Of a DNA stretch of 64,000 nucleotides, positions 43,196 to 52,025 are shown piece after piece. The notes under the pieces were generated by a model that did no database searches, was not told the origin of the DNA, and saw only the letters and a program-made list of their open reading frames with translations. This stretch comes from JAAFGT01 sp041485165 (GTDB lineage Bacteria > Acidobacteriota > Terriglobia > Acidiferrales > UBA7541). The DNA lies in the NCBI GenBank assembly GCA_041485165.1, contig JBGPJC010000002.1:10678-74677 (forward strand), written 5' to 3'. How positions within the stretch are numbered: the first letter of the stretch is position 1; each line of letters opens with the position of its first letter. A program made the position numbers and the translations under genes.

Positions 43196-44629
43196 GTGAG
43201 CGGCAAGGCGGGCAAAGCGGTGAGCGGAAGTCCGATCCATTTCGGCACTTCCGGCTGGCGGGCGCTGATCGCGGACGATTTTACGTTTGCGAATGTGCGT
43301 CTGGCCGTTGCCGCCATCGCCGGCCATGTTCGCGCCCGCACCGCCTCTCCCACGCTCATCGTCGGACACGACACCCGGTTCATGGCTGAAGCCTTTGCAG
43401 CCGAAGCCGCGCAAGTGTTGCGCGCCCACGGAGTTGGCGTGCTGCTTTGCCAGGGAGCGGCGCCCACGCCGGCGATTGCCTATGAGATTCTGCGCCGCCA
43501 TGCCGACGGCGCCGTCAACTTCACTGCCAGCCACAATCCGGCCGAGTACCAGGGCCTGAAATTCTCCGCAGCGGACGGTGGTCCGGCGCTCCCAGAAGTT
43601 ACCCGCGACATCGAAGCGCGCGCCGCGGCGCTGGATGCGCCCGCGGCCCTGTCCCACGGCGAATCGCGCAACGGTTTCGAACACATTGATGTGCGCGGGC
43701 CCTATCTTGCGCGCTTGCGCGAGCTGGTGCGATTTGCCGTCCTGCGCGAGGCCAAACTCAAAATTGTCTGCGATCTGCTCCATGGTTGCGGCGCGGGATA
43801 CCTGGACCGCGTCTTGTCCGATGAAGGCATCGCCGTGACCGCCACCCGCGCCGGCCGCGACGTACTCTTCGACGGCCACGGGCCAGATCCGTCGGAAGAA
43901 AACTTGCTCCCGCTGTCCAAATCGGTGCGCGAGAGCGGCGCGCATGTCGGCCTGGCGACCGACGGCGATGCCGACCGCTTCGGCATTATCGATGCCGATG
44001 GGAGTTTTCTTTCCCCCAACCATCTCCTCGCCCTGGTCTACGACTACCTGGTCGAAACGCGCGGCTGGCGGTTGGGAGTGGCGCGCAGCGTGGCTACTTC
44101 GCATCTGCTCGACGCCGTCGCGCAGCATCACCGCCTGCCGCTCTACCAGACCCCCGTGGGGTTCAAGTTCATCGGCGAGTACATCAAGCAGGACAAGATC
44201 GCCGTGGGAGGCGAGGAGAGCGCGGGGATGACCATCCGCGGCCATGTCCCGGAAAAAGACGGCATCCTGGCCTGCCTGCTGGCCGCGGAGATGGTCGCAG
44301 CGCGCCGCGCGCCCCTGCGCAAGCAACTTGCGGATCTTTTCCGCAAGGTCGGAAGAGAGTACTGGCCGGTGCGCGAAAACCTGCATCTCCGTCCGGAGGT
44401 CCAGGCGCGGATCGTCGCTGAGCTGCGAAAGGATCGGCGCGATTTCGCCGGCCACCGCGTGGCCAAACTCGACCGCACCGACGGCCTCAAGATGATCCTT
44501 GACGACGAATCCTGGGTCCTGCTGCGCCTCTCCGGCACCGAGCCGGTAATGCGTGTCTACGCCGAAGCGGCCACGCCACAAGCATCCCAGCGGCTGACTT
44601 CCGCAACCCGCGAGTGGATCGAATCATGA
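43196..44629 (+). CDS. Phosphoglucomutase/phosphomannomutase family protein
   Basis: 477 residues of the alpha-D-phosphohexomutase family, which interconverts sugar 1- and 6-phosphates. It shows the N-terminal IHFGTSGWRALIADDF, phosphoserine loop FTASHNPAEYQG, metal loop TDGDADRFG, sugar loop VGGEESAGM and C-terminal phosphate-binding RLSGTEPVMRVY. The start is taken as GTG 43196 (GTG 43220 is possible); neither has a strong ribosome-binding site. Exact sugar specificity is unknown. Confidence 0.9.
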   Translation: MSGKAGKAVSGSPIHFGTSGWRALIADDFTFANVRLAVAAIAGHVRARTASPTLIVGHDTRFMAEAFAAEAAQVLRAHGVGVLLCQGAAPTPAIAYEILRRHADGAVNFTASHNPAEYQGLKFSAADGGPALPEVTRDIEARAAALDAPAALSHGESRNGFEHIDVRGPYLARLRELVRFAVLREAKLKIVCDLLHGCGAGYLDRVLSDEGIAVTATRAGRDVLFDGHGPDPSEENLLPLSKSVRESGAHVGLATDGDADRFGIIDADGSFLSPNHLLALVYDYLVETRGWRLGVARSVATSHLLDAVAQHHRLPLYQTPVGFKFIGEYIKQDKIAVGGEESAGMTIRGHVPEKDGILACLLAAEMVAARRAPLRKQLADLFRKVGREYWPVRENLHLRPEVQARIVAELRKDRRDFAGHRVAKLDRTDGLKMILDDESWVLLRLSGTEPVMRVYAEAATPQASQRLTSATREWIES

Positions 44630-45018
44630 AGCGCGCGAAAAAACCCGCGATGGCGACGGTGAAAAAGCGGTCGCGGAAAGCCAAGAAGAACGGTCACGCC
44701 GAGCGGCTCGGCCGCGGGCTGCGCTGGGCGCTCTCGCTTCTTGTGCTGCTGGTGGCCATGCACGGCATCTTCGGCGATCACGGCTATCTGGCCATGCGCC
44801 GCGCAAAAGCCGACGTCGAGAGGCTGCGCCGCGAAGTCGAGCAGCTCGATGAGCAGAATCAGCACCTTTCCGGCGAGGTCAAGGCGCTCAAGAGCGATCC
44901 GGCGGCCATCGAGCGCGTCGCGCGCGAAGAAATGGGGCTGGCCAAACCGGGCGAACTGATTTTCCGCCTCCCCGACGATCCGAAAAACCCGCCCCCCTCG
45001 GAACAGCCCAGGAAATAA
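44626..45018 (+). CDS. Septum formation initiator (FtsB/DivIC-like) protein
   Basis: 130 residues. A basic cytoplasmic N-terminus is followed by one membrane helix (WALSLLVLLVAMHGIFG) and a coiled coil (VERLRREVEQLDEQNQHLSG), then REEMGLAKPGELIFRLPDD, the family C-terminal signature. It is a bitopic divisome component linking FtsL and FtsQ-type proteins. ATGA overlaps the phosphohexomutase stop. Confidence 0.88.
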   Translation: MKRAKKPAMATVKKRSRKAKKNGHAERLGRGLRWALSLLVLLVAMHGIFGDHGYLAMRRAKADVERLRREVEQLDEQNQHLSGEVKALKSDPAAIERVAREEMGLAKPGELIFRLPDDPKNPPPSEQPRK

Positions 45019-45034
45019 TCCGTAAGATACTGAT

Positions 45035-46153
45035 TCAGCCGGCCTGCTGGCCGGCGGGGCGTGCGATTCCGCCACGCAAACTAGCTCCCGTTCCCTTCCA
45101 TCGTGTGCGCGCCAAAGAAAGCAGCAACATCGCCAGAAAAATAATCAGCAACCCGAGTGAAGCGACGCCGGCCCCAACACCCCGCTTGGGGAGGATGGAG
45201 AATCGGCCGTAAACGAATTCGATGTGCACCCAGTAAACCAGGAGAGAAGTTTTCCCGAGCTGCATCATCGGGCTGAAACCCCACAGCCCCGCTCCCCAGC
45301 GGCACCACACGAAACATAGCGTCAGGAGAACCAGCACCAAGCCGAGACGTATGAGAAAAAAACTCGGGCTGCTGTGCCAGAAGTCATAGACGGCGTAGAA
45401 GCGCAACGGCAGCGCGTCCAGGGCCCAGCCCGTCGCGGCCAGGCCCACGCCGACCGCGCCCAGCAATCCGGCGGCAGCCGCCTCGCGCTTTCGCGCCCAG
45501 TCTCCCGAAAGAAGCACACCCGCGGCCAGACCCGCAAAAGCAAATGCCGTCCAGGGGAAGATGGGGAACAACCACGGCCGCGGCGCATCAAAGGTGTGCA
45601 CGCCGTTGATGTACGACTCCAGGAACCACGGCAGGAAGCGTGGCCGGGCCGTGGTCCACAGCGGCGGCGTGAGCAAGGCGATAAGAATAGCCACTCCGGA
45701 TGCGCCCAACGCTCGCGCCGCCCGGCCTTGCGCCGCCCAGCAAAACACCGCCATCAGCATCATCGATATGCCGATGATGTTCAACACGTCCACGCGCAAC
45801 AGGTCGGTCCATGGCGCCCAGGGTTGCCCCAGCAGAAACTCCTGCACGCGGAACAGCAGTCCCAGGCCGAAAATTTCCGCCCCGCGGAGGAGTGTCGTCC
45901 GGGCAATCTCTCCGCGCGCAGCTCCACTCCGCTGGAGTTTTGCCGTCACCAGCGCGAACGAAACCCCGGCGAGGAACAAAAACAGCGGCGCAGGAAATGT
46001 ACCGCCAAGCCGCGAAGCGTAAAGCAGTTTGCCGCCCCGCGCGGAATCCCGCAGCCAGGAATCGTAGCAATGTGTCTGGAACATCAGCACGCAGGCCACA
46101 CCGCGAAGGTAGTCAATGTAGGCGAGACGCTGCTGCGATGCTTGCGCGGTCAA
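45035..46153 (-). CDS. DUF1624/HGSNAT-like membrane acyltransferase
   Basis: 372 residues with about ten membrane helices. It begins RLAYIDYLRGVACVLMFQTH, typical of the heparan-alpha-glucosaminide N-acetyltransferase catalytic domain (DUF1624), with a catalytic-type His in the first helix region. The start is TTG at 46153 with GGAG 9 bases upstream. The N-terminal extension further upstream looks non-coding. The substrate is unknown; it probably acylates a cell-surface sugar. Confidence 0.8.
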   Translation of the reverse strand: MTAQASQQRLAYIDYLRGVACVLMFQTHCYDSWLRDSARGGKLLYASRLGGTFPAPLFLFLAGVSFALVTAKLQRSGAARGEIARTTLLRGAEIFGLGLLFRVQEFLLGQPWAPWTDLLRVDVLNIIGISMMLMAVFCWAAQGRAARALGASGVAILIALLTPPLWTTARPRFLPWFLESYINGVHTFDAPRPWLFPIFPWTAFAFAGLAAGVLLSGDWARKREAAAAGLLGAVGVGLAATGWALDALPLRFYAVYDFWHSSPSFFLIRLGLVLVLLTLCFVWCRWGAGLWGFSPMMQLGKTSLLVYWVHIEFVYGRFSILPKRGVGAGVASLGLLIIFLAMLLLSLARTRWKGTGASLRGGIARPAGQQAG

Positions 46154-46262
46154 ATCGAGTCTCCACCACCTGCATCGACGGTGCGCCCGGCGATTGCCGA
46201 TCCCCCCGAGTACGCACCGCAAAGATGCGTTAGACTATCGCGCCGTGAAGGGTGTGCGCCAG

Positions 46263-47225
46263 ATGAAAATGCCCGTGGCCCTGGCCATTTGGGCCGGCGT
46301 CTGCTTCACTGCCGCTCTGGCCGGCACGTGGAGGCGCTATGGCGGGCCGCCGTTGGCCGTGGCGCTGGTCGTGTTCGCGGCGCTTTTCGGGAGCCAGGTC
46401 CTGCTGGCCTCGGAGTCGGTGAATGCCGGTTTCTCCAAAGCGGTGGACGCTCTCGGCGGATTCCTGCCCATCGCGCCCTTCCTGCTCTATCTGGTTTACG
46501 CTCTAGGTGCGGGACAGTTCACCTGGCTGCGTGCGGGTTTTGCTCTGCTTTATTCTCTCGCGCCGGCGGTTTTCCTGCAGACGGCGCGCGGGCGGTCGCC
46601 GGGCTGCTGGCAGGACTACGCTGCCCTTCTCTGCATCTGGCTCCCGGCCGAGCTGCATTACGTTCAGCGGCTGTTTCCGTATCCCGCAGCAGGACTGTCT
46701 CATCCTCTGTGGGCCGCGTTTGCTCTCAACGTGGGCATCCTCGCCTTCCTGATGGTTCGCCGCCTGGACGGTGTGGGATACCGCGTGGCTTGGGGGCCCG
46801 GCTGGGGGTTGACCATCGGCGCCTGCTTTGCGCTCTATGCAGCGGTGGCCATTCCGCTCGGACAGGCCATCGGTTTCATCACCTTCGGCCCAAATCCGGA
46901 AAGGCTGAAGCTGTTGCCTCTGACCGCGCTGGGCATCCTGCTGTTCAATGCCTGGCCGGAGGAGTTTCTCTTTCGCGGATTGCTACAGAATCTGTTGTCA
47001 AGAAGTCTTCGCAGTGACGCGGCTGGTCTGCTGGTAACGGCGGTGATCTTCGGGCTGGCGCACCTCAACAACGGCGTCTTCCCGAACTGGCGGTATGCGA
47101 CTCTGGCGGGGCTGGCTGGTCTGGCGTACGGCACCGCGTGGCGCAAGACTGGTTCGATCTTCGCTTCAGCGCTGGTTCATTCCCTGGTGAATCTGACCTG
47201 GTTCGCGTTCTTCCGCACGCTCTGA
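46263..47225 (+). CDS. CPBP-family intramembrane glutamic protease
   Basis: 320 residues with about eight membrane helices. The catalytic motifs are visible: EEFLFRGLLQNLL (motif 1, paired Glu and Arg) and FGLAHLNNG (motif 2 His). Family members (Rce1/CAAX-like) cleave within membranes or process bacteriocins and peptides. It is divergent from the acyltransferase gene and convergent with thiG. Confidence 0.87.
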   Translation: MKMPVALAIWAGVCFTAALAGTWRRYGGPPLAVALVVFAALFGSQVLLASESVNAGFSKAVDALGGFLPIAPFLLYLVYALGAGQFTWLRAGFALLYSLAPAVFLQTARGRSPGCWQDYAALLCIWLPAELHYVQRLFPYPAAGLSHPLWAAFALNVGILAFLMVRRLDGVGYRVAWGPGWGLTIGACFALYAAVAIPLGQAIGFITFGPNPERLKLLPLTALGILLFNAWPEEFLFRGLLQNLLSRSLRSDAAGLLVTAVIFGLAHLNNGVFPNWRYATLAGLAGLAYGTAWRKTGSIFASALVHSLVNLTWFAFFRTL

Positions 47226-47228
47226 ATC

Positions 47229-47330
47229 AGGAAGTAGAGGAAGTAAAGGAGGTAAAGGAAGTAAAGGAATCAGAGCCGAAGACCCATTTTCCTCCGCGGC
47301 GGTTCTGCTCCTCTATCTCCTCTACTTCCT
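47229..47330. repeat. Nine-base purine tandem repeat with complementary pyrimidine tract
   Basis: Five 9-base units (GAAGTAGAG, GAAGTAAAG, GAGGTAAAG, GAAGTAAAG, GAATCAGAG) run from 47231 to 47275. AGGAAGTAGAGG (47229-47240) is fully complementary to CCTCTACTTCCT (47319-47330), so the block can fold into one long hairpin. It lies between the convergent CPBP and thiG genes and may end transcription in both directions. Confidence 0.5.
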
Positions 47331-47341
47331 CTCCCTCCTTG

Positions 47342-48118
47342 TCAACGAATTACGCCGGCCAGCGGGCTGGACGCCGCGGCGTAGAGGCGCTTGGCCATCC
47401 GCCCCGCCAGGAACGCTTTGCGCCCGGCCTCGACGCCATAACGCATGGCCTCGGCCATCAACACCGCGTCCTGCGCTTCAGCGATGGCTGTGTTCATCAG
47501 GACTCCATCGGCGCCCAGTTCCATCGCCAACGCCGCGTCGGAAGCCGTGCCCACGCCCGCGTCCACGATCAGCGGCACTTCGCTGATGCGCTCGCGCAGG
47601 ATGCGCAGCGCGGTCATGTTCTGGATGCCCAGGCCGGAGCCAATCGGAGCAGCCAGCGGCATCACTGCTGCCGCGCCGGCCTCCACCAACTTCCGCGCCA
47701 CGATTAAATCGTCGCTGGTATATGGGAGAACGACGAAGCCTTCCTTGACCAGCACGCGCGTGGCCTCCAGCAATTGCTCGGTATCGGGGAACAGCGTCTG
47801 CTGGTCGCCGATCACTTCCAGCTTGACCCAATTCGACAGCCCTGCCTCGCGTCCCAGCCGCGCCGTGCGGATGGCTTCGTCCGCCGTGTAGCACGCTGCG
47901 GTGTTTGGCAGGATAAAGAATTTTTCGCGGTCAATGTAATCCAGCAGCGATTCCTTGCTGCGGTCGCTCAGGTTGACGCGGCGCACCGCCACGGTGACCA
48001 TTTCCGCGCCCGAGGCGGCATGCGCCCGGGCCATTTCCTGGAAGCTGCGATACTTCCCGGTGCCAACAATCAACCGCGACCCGAATTCCCGGCCGGCAAT
48101 GATCAGCGCATCATCCAT
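47342..48118 (-). CDS. thiG: Thiazole synthase ThiG
   Basis: 258 residues, full length. It makes the thiazole phosphate part of thiamine from deoxyxylulose phosphate, dehydroglycine and ThiS thiocarboxylate. It shows RLIVGTGKYRSFQEM, the Schiff-base Lys in NWVKLEVIGD, LPYTSDDLIVA, IGSGLGIQN and DAGVGTASDAALAMELG. Start ATG 48118 opens with MDDALIIAGREF. thiS, thiF and thiC are not adjacent, and no thiamine-pyrophosphate riboswitch was recognised upstream. Confidence 0.94.
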   Translation of the reverse strand: MDDALIIAGREFGSRLIVGTGKYRSFQEMARAHAASGAEMVTVAVRRVNLSDRSKESLLDYIDREKFFILPNTAACYTADEAIRTARLGREAGLSNWVKLEVIGDQQTLFPDTEQLLEATRVLVKEGFVVLPYTSDDLIVARKLVEAGAAAVMPLAAPIGSGLGIQNMTALRILRERISEVPLIVDAGVGTASDAALAMELGADGVLMNTAIAEAQDAVLMAEAMRYGVEAGRKAFLAGRMAKRLYAAASSPLAGVIR

Positions 48119-48583
48119 GGTTCGACTCCTCACCGGCATTCTACCGCTTCTGACAGCCGCCGACCAAATCGGTGAGAGGCCGGAAGAGGAAAAATCCACA
48201 GGGGTGGCCTTTGCCCGAGCTCGAAACTGGCTACGTCGCAGCCTCTGGCCACGACCTATTGTGCAGACAATTGCACAGGAGCAGAAATGGTAGTGCACGA
48301 AATGAACGGCCACCGGGATTAACTGCTTTAGAATCTGAGTGGTTACGGAATTGCTGCGGAATAGGTAAAGGGGGACTCGTCTGCTCTCATGTCCCTTGAG
48401 TTTGGGGGTCTCCAGCGGCGTATTCCTCCCGCAGGCGTTTGCGAGTGGAGATCCTGCGCTCTTTGGAGTCTAGCCATGGCCAACAGTGTCGAATTCGGCC
48501 GGGTCCATTTACCCGGAGTTCACTCCGGCGTAATCCCTCCACAGATACTCAAGAGAAAGATATTCAACACAGGGGCTAAATCC
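48119..48583. other. Long intergenic region upstream of thiG and the PEP-CTERM gene
   Basis: 465 bases between divergent genes with no convincing gene. A perfect palindrome at 48513-48528 sits near the PEP-CTERM start. No riboswitch or known promoter consensus was recognised. Confidence 0.5.
48513..48528. promoter_or_regulatory. Palindrome CCGGAGT-TC-ACTCCGG upstream of the PEP-CTERM gene
   Basis: A perfect 7-base inverted repeat with a 2-base spacer, 56 bases before the start codon, preceded by GGGT/ACCC partial pairing. It may be an operator or a leader hairpin. Confidence 0.3.
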
Positions 48584-49303
48584 ATGAAACGAATCGTCTT
48601 CGCAGGGGTAGTGTGTTTTCTCTTCGCGACTCTGCCGGCGCAGGCCAACAGTATCTCGGTCATCGGCACTATCCCCACTCCGGACACGCCTTTTGCCCTG
48701 GTGTTTAGCCTTTCGGGCGCGGCGACGGTCAACTTCCAGACGTTCGGTTTCGGCGGGGGGACGAACGCGCAGGGCACGGCCATCGCCCCGGGCGGCTTCG
48801 ATCCCCTGATTGCTCTTTTTTCCGGAACGGGCCCGGGCGCTTCGATCGTCCTGACGGGAGGCAATCCAGCAGCCAGCGCCGCCATCTTCGGCAACAACGC
48901 GGGCGCGTGTCCCCCGGCGGGCTTGGTTACCATCGGCACGGGCCTGGGGAGTTCCGTTTGCGGCGATGCCCAAATGTCGCTTGCGCTTGGCCCCGGCATC
49001 TACACCCTGCTGCTGACTGACGGCAATTACATCCCCCTCGCCGTGAACCCGGGTCCGCCGGGGGCCTCGACGGTGGGGGATGGCTTTACCGATTTCAGCG
49101 GCGGCGTCTTCCAGACATGTAACACCACGTCGAACGGCTCGTTCTGCATAACGCCCACGGGGAACTTCGCACTCGACGTGACCACCCAGGGAAGCGTGAC
49201 CGTCGTGCCCGAGCCGGCCACGCTGGCGATGTTGGGAAGCGGTCTCGCCGCTCTGGCCGGCATGCTGCGGAGGCGCTCCGGCAGGTCCGCTTCAAAGATG
49301 TGA
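48584..49303 (+). CDS. PEP-CTERM sorting-domain exported protein
   Basis: 239 residues. A signal peptide (MKRIVFAGVVCFLFATLPAQA) precedes a Gly/Thr/Ala-rich beta-type body (about 25-205). At the C-terminus the sorting signal VPEPATLAMLGSGLAALAGM is followed by RRR. This is the PEP-CTERM layout, which exosortase processes for surface display; no exosortase gene is in the window. GSGTGPG-like low complexity and no catalytic motif suggest a structural surface protein. Confidence 0.88.
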   Translation: MKRIVFAGVVCFLFATLPAQANSISVIGTIPTPDTPFALVFSLSGAATVNFQTFGFGGGTNAQGTAIAPGGFDPLIALFSGTGPGASIVLTGGNPAASAAIFGNNAGACPPAGLVTIGTGLGSSVCGDAQMSLALGPGIYTLLLTDGNYIPLAVNPGPPGASTVGDGFTDFSGGVFQTCNTTSNGSFCITPTGNFALDVTTQGSVTVVPEPATLAMLGSGLAALAGMLRRRSGRSASKM

Positions 49304-49422
49304 TACCGTCAGAGGCTTCGCGGGGGCGAGGCATCGGCCTCAGCTCCTGTTGTTTTTGTGCGTTGTCTCGCACGCCGTAGGGCCAATCGAAGTTTCAAGA
49401 CAGAAAGGAAAAGGGGGATGAA

Positions 49423-50070
49423 ATGAACGCTCTGAAGAAACTCGCGTTGTGGCTGCTGGCGACGAGCCTCGTGCTTGCCGCGGCGGCGATACTGATCCCT
49501 AAGAAAGCTGTGGCCTTACTTGCCACGCAGGTCTTTGTGACGAATCCTGCCGTGCCGGTTACCGGCGACGTGGGCATCAGTGGAACTCCGACGGTGCAGC
49601 TCGCTCCAGGAACCATGGTGGGCGTGACTGGCGGAACCTTCAACTTCAGCAACACGCCTTCCACGCCGATCTTCACGCGGGATAAAGACAATCCCGCGCT
49701 GACGTCGTTTCAGACCACGCTGTGCAGTGGGGGGAGCAGCAGTGGCAGTAGCCCCTGCTCTATCCCCAGTTCTTTCACGGTCGGTGCGAACGAGCGATTG
49801 GTAATCGAATATGTGTCGATATTTTGTCAGGTACAGGGCGGCGCCTCAGTGACTTTTCCACCCTTCATTAATACAACCGCCGGAGGCAACCTCAGCCAAT
49901 ACGCGTTCTCGCCCGGTCAGACGATTCACGCGGCAATCACCTTGGCGAATCAGCAGACGCGAATCTATGCCGATCCAGGAACGCGAGTTGACTTCGGTGC
50001 TCTCGGCTTGCCTGGTGCTGGCGCTTTCCTTTGCAACGCTAGGCTGTCGGGAAACTTGGTAACGCAATAA
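49423..50070 (+). CDS. Exported protein, first copy of a tandem pair
   Basis: 215 residues with an N-terminal hydrophobic segment (LALWLLATSLVLAAAAILI) and then a Val/Thr/Gly-rich body. The first 100 or so residues are almost identical to the second copy (for example TNPAVPVTGDVGISGTPTVQ). The central part differs, while FTVGAN, LVIEYVS, NQQTRIYA and SGNLVT are kept. The start ATG 49423 has GGGGG and AAGGA upstream. Function unknown; probably periplasmic or surface-exposed. Confidence 0.75.
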   Translation: MNALKKLALWLLATSLVLAAAAILIPKKAVALLATQVFVTNPAVPVTGDVGISGTPTVQLAPGTMVGVTGGTFNFSNTPSTPIFTRDKDNPALTSFQTTLCSGGSSSGSSPCSIPSSFTVGANERLVIEYVSIFCQVQGGASVTFPPFINTTAGGNLSQYAFSPGQTIHAAITLANQQTRIYADPGTRVDFGALGLPGAGAFLCNARLSGNLVTQ

Positions 50071-50471
50071 CGCTTGCCGTTTCGTGTTGGATGAGTACGG
50101 CTCTGAAGCTCTACGTTATCGCCGCGGTGGGCTGGGTCGCGATGGGCTGTTGACGACAGTCCAGGAGGACTTGTACTCTCCGGGGCATTCCTTGCTGCTC
50201 GGGGGTATGGCCACGCACCAGCGTTGTTCAGCCCGGCCGGAGCTGCCGCGCGGAGTTTCTCTTCGAACCCTGCGCCAGCCCCCTTCTGCCCGCCCAAGGG
50301 ATCCCGCCCTCCCGGTCTGTGCAAACTCGACCTCCTGCGTGTTCATTCTTTCTGTTCGGGGGCCAGCCTGCAGGCGTAGCTCGCTGCGCCCTGGCTGCGC
50401 TCCGGGGAGTCTGATACGCCCGACTTTCTTTGTCTTCTTGTTTTCGCTCGAATCTAGAAAAGGAGGAAGTC
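50071..50471. other. Spacer between the tandem exported-protein genes
   Basis: 401 bases without a gene. The first 43 bases (about 50069-50111) are almost the same as 51136-51178 after the second copy, so the duplicated unit extends past the stop codon. Nothing else is recognised. Confidence 0.55.
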
Positions 50472-51137
50472 ATGAACAGTCTGAAGAAAGTTGTGCTGTG
50501 GCTGCTGGCCACGAGCCTGGTGTTTGCGGCCGCGGCGATACTGATCCCTAAGAAAGCTGTGGCCTTACTTGCCACTAACGTCTTTGTGACGAATCCTGCC
50601 GTGCCGGTTACCGGCGACGTGGGAATCAGTGGAACTCCCACGGTGCAGCTCGCTCCAGGAACCATGGTGGGCGTGACTGGAGGAACCTTCAACCTCAGCA
50701 ATACGCCTTCCACGCCGATCTTTACCCGGGATAAGGACAATCCCGCGTTGGCGCCGTTTCAGACCACTCTGTGCTCCGGGCAAAGCAGCAACAACATTGG
50801 CTGCGCCTCTAGTGGTTCTCCCAGTTTTTTCACGGTCGGTGCGAACCAGCTATTGGTAATTGAATATGTGTCGGTATCGTGTGCAGCATCTGGCAGCGGC
50901 TCGTCCGTGCGTGGATCCAGCCTTTTTACACCGGTCTTTGGCAACACCGCCATTTACAATTTCCCGCTCGGTCAGCCGGGTCCCTTCGGAGAGTTCATTT
51001 CGAATCAACAGACGCGAATCTATGCCGGTCCAGGATCGTCAGTTTCCTTAGTTGCTGATGGCCAGATTGCTGGTGGTGGTGTGCAGGGAGTTTTCGCTTG
51101 CAACGCTACGCTGTCGGGAAACCTGGTAACGCCATAA
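50472..51137 (+). CDS. Exported protein, second copy of a tandem pair
   Basis: 221 residues, a paralogue of the gene at 49423. The N-terminal region including the signal segment and VFVTNPAVPVTGDVGISG is near identical. The middle is diverged and has extra Ser/Gly and two Cys. AAAAGGAGGAAGTC precedes the ATG, a strong ribosome-binding site. The conserved N-terminus with a variable C-terminal half suggests diversification after recent duplication or gene conversion. Confidence 0.75.
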   Translation: MNSLKKVVLWLLATSLVFAAAAILIPKKAVALLATNVFVTNPAVPVTGDVGISGTPTVQLAPGTMVGVTGGTFNLSNTPSTPIFTRDKDNPALAPFQTTLCSGQSSNNIGCASSGSPSFFTVGANQLLVIEYVSVSCAASGSGSSVRGSSLFTPVFGNTAIYNFPLGQPGPFGEFISNQQTRIYAGPGSSVSLVADGQIAGGGVQGVFACNATLSGNLVTP

Positions 51138-51181
51138 CGCCTGCCGTTTCGTGTTGGATGAGTAGGGCTCTGAAGCTCTAT

Positions 51182-51334
51182 TCAGGGTTTGGAGGCGGGG
51201 CGGGGCTGGACAACGTCGTCGTAGAGCCCGTCGATCACGCCCCGGTAGCGCTCTTCGACCACCCGGCGCCGCAGCTTCAGGGTATAGGTGAGCTGCCCGT
51301 CATCGAAGGTGAAGTCCCGGTCGAGCAGAGCGAA
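51182..51334 (-). pseudogene. 3' fragment of a long-chain acyl-CoA synthetase gene
   Basis: 50 codons plus a TGA stop align without gaps to the C-terminus of the intact synthetase at 52103-53953 (FALLDRDFTFDDGQ here against FALLDKDFTFDDGQ, then TYTLKLRRRV in both). The match begins exactly where a half REP element (51330-51343) is joined. The rest of this second synthetase gene is gone. It is a remnant of a diverged paralogue, since several codons differ. Confidence 0.8.
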
Positions 51335-51343
51335 GCCGTGCCC
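51330..51343 (+). repeat. Half REP palindrome at the gene-fragment junction
   Basis: GCGAAGCCGTGCCC is the last 14 bases of the 25-base GTAG-headed unit seen complete at 51365. The head and left arm are missing, replaced by the acyl-CoA synthetase fragment. Confidence 0.6.
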
Positions 51344-51364
51344 TCTTTCGCGCAGCGGTGACCC

Positions 51365-51447
51365 GTAGGGGCACGGCGAAGCCGTGCCCTCCTTCGTAGT
51401 GGAGGACGGGGGGCGGACCAGAGGGCACGGCTTCGCCGTGCCCCTAC
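51365..51447. repeat. Inverted REP pair flanking the RAYT gene on its 3' side
   Basis: GTAG, GGGCACGGC-GAA-GCCGTGCCC (51365-51389) and its facing copy GGGCACGGC-TTC-GCCGTGCCC, CTAC (51423-51447). Both stems are perfect 9-base arms. The second head contains the RAYT stop codon. Confidence 0.85.
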
Positions 51448-51974
51448 GACCGCTCAGGGTTTTCGTGATCGAAATGCCACCGGGCCGGATTTTCGAGAAT
51501 GTAGCGCGCCGCCGCGCTGTATTCCTTTCCATCGCGGAGGACGCGCTCGAAATAGTTTCGCTGCCACACCGGATGCCCCGGCTGTACGCCGGCATGCTTC
51601 GCCCGCGCGCTGACCTCCGCCTTGAACGAACGGATGATCGTGGGCAGGGACCCTGCGACCGGTTTCTGAAAGCCTTCTGCGTGCCCCGGGTCCCGGGCAG
51701 GCGTCCGGTGAAGCAGGAGAATGCCATGCAAGTGATTGGGCATGACCACGTACGCGTCCAACTCCGCGTGCGCGAAGCGCTGCGGCATTTCCAGCCAGCG
51801 CGCCTGCACGATCCGTCCGATGGCGCCGAGGTCGACTGCATCGTCACGCATCCGGCCAAACAGGCACCGCCGTTCGAACGCACAAATGGTGACGAAATAG
51901 ACCCCGGCTTGACTGTAGTTGAAGCCCGGCAATCGAATGGACCGCCGATGACCGGCCGGCTCGAGGTTATTCAT
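51444..51974 (-). CDS. REP-associated tyrosine transposase (RAYT, Y1_Tnp family)
   Basis: 176 residues. The HUH metal-binding motif is MPNHLHGILLL, and the candidate catalytic Tyr lies in NYFERVLRDGKEY. YFVTICAFERRCLFG at the N-terminus and YILENPARW at the C-terminus are RAYT hallmarks. Such single-strand DNA nucleases cut and move REP hairpins rather than whole transposons. The TAG stop (51444-51446) falls in the GTAG head of the adjacent REP. Confidence 0.92.
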   Translation of the reverse strand: MNNLEPAGHRRSIRLPGFNYSQAGVYFVTICAFERRCLFGRMRDDAVDLGAIGRIVQARWLEMPQRFAHAELDAYVVMPNHLHGILLLHRTPARDPGHAEGFQKPVAGSLPTIIRSFKAEVSARAKHAGVQPGHPVWQRNYFERVLRDGKEYSAAARYILENPARWHFDHENPERS

Positions 51975-52025
51975 GCGCGGATTCTAAACTGGGCTTGCGA
52001 CATATGCACGACGACTCCGGCCGTT

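Noticed and set aside
47231..47275. Tandem repeats as a possible CRISPR array
   Set aside because: The units are 9 bases with no spacers, and there are no cas genes in the window.
48119..48330. Thiamine-pyrophosphate riboswitch upstream of thiG
   Set aside because: The CUGAGA and GAUCUGGAU-type conserved segments were not found on the minus strand.
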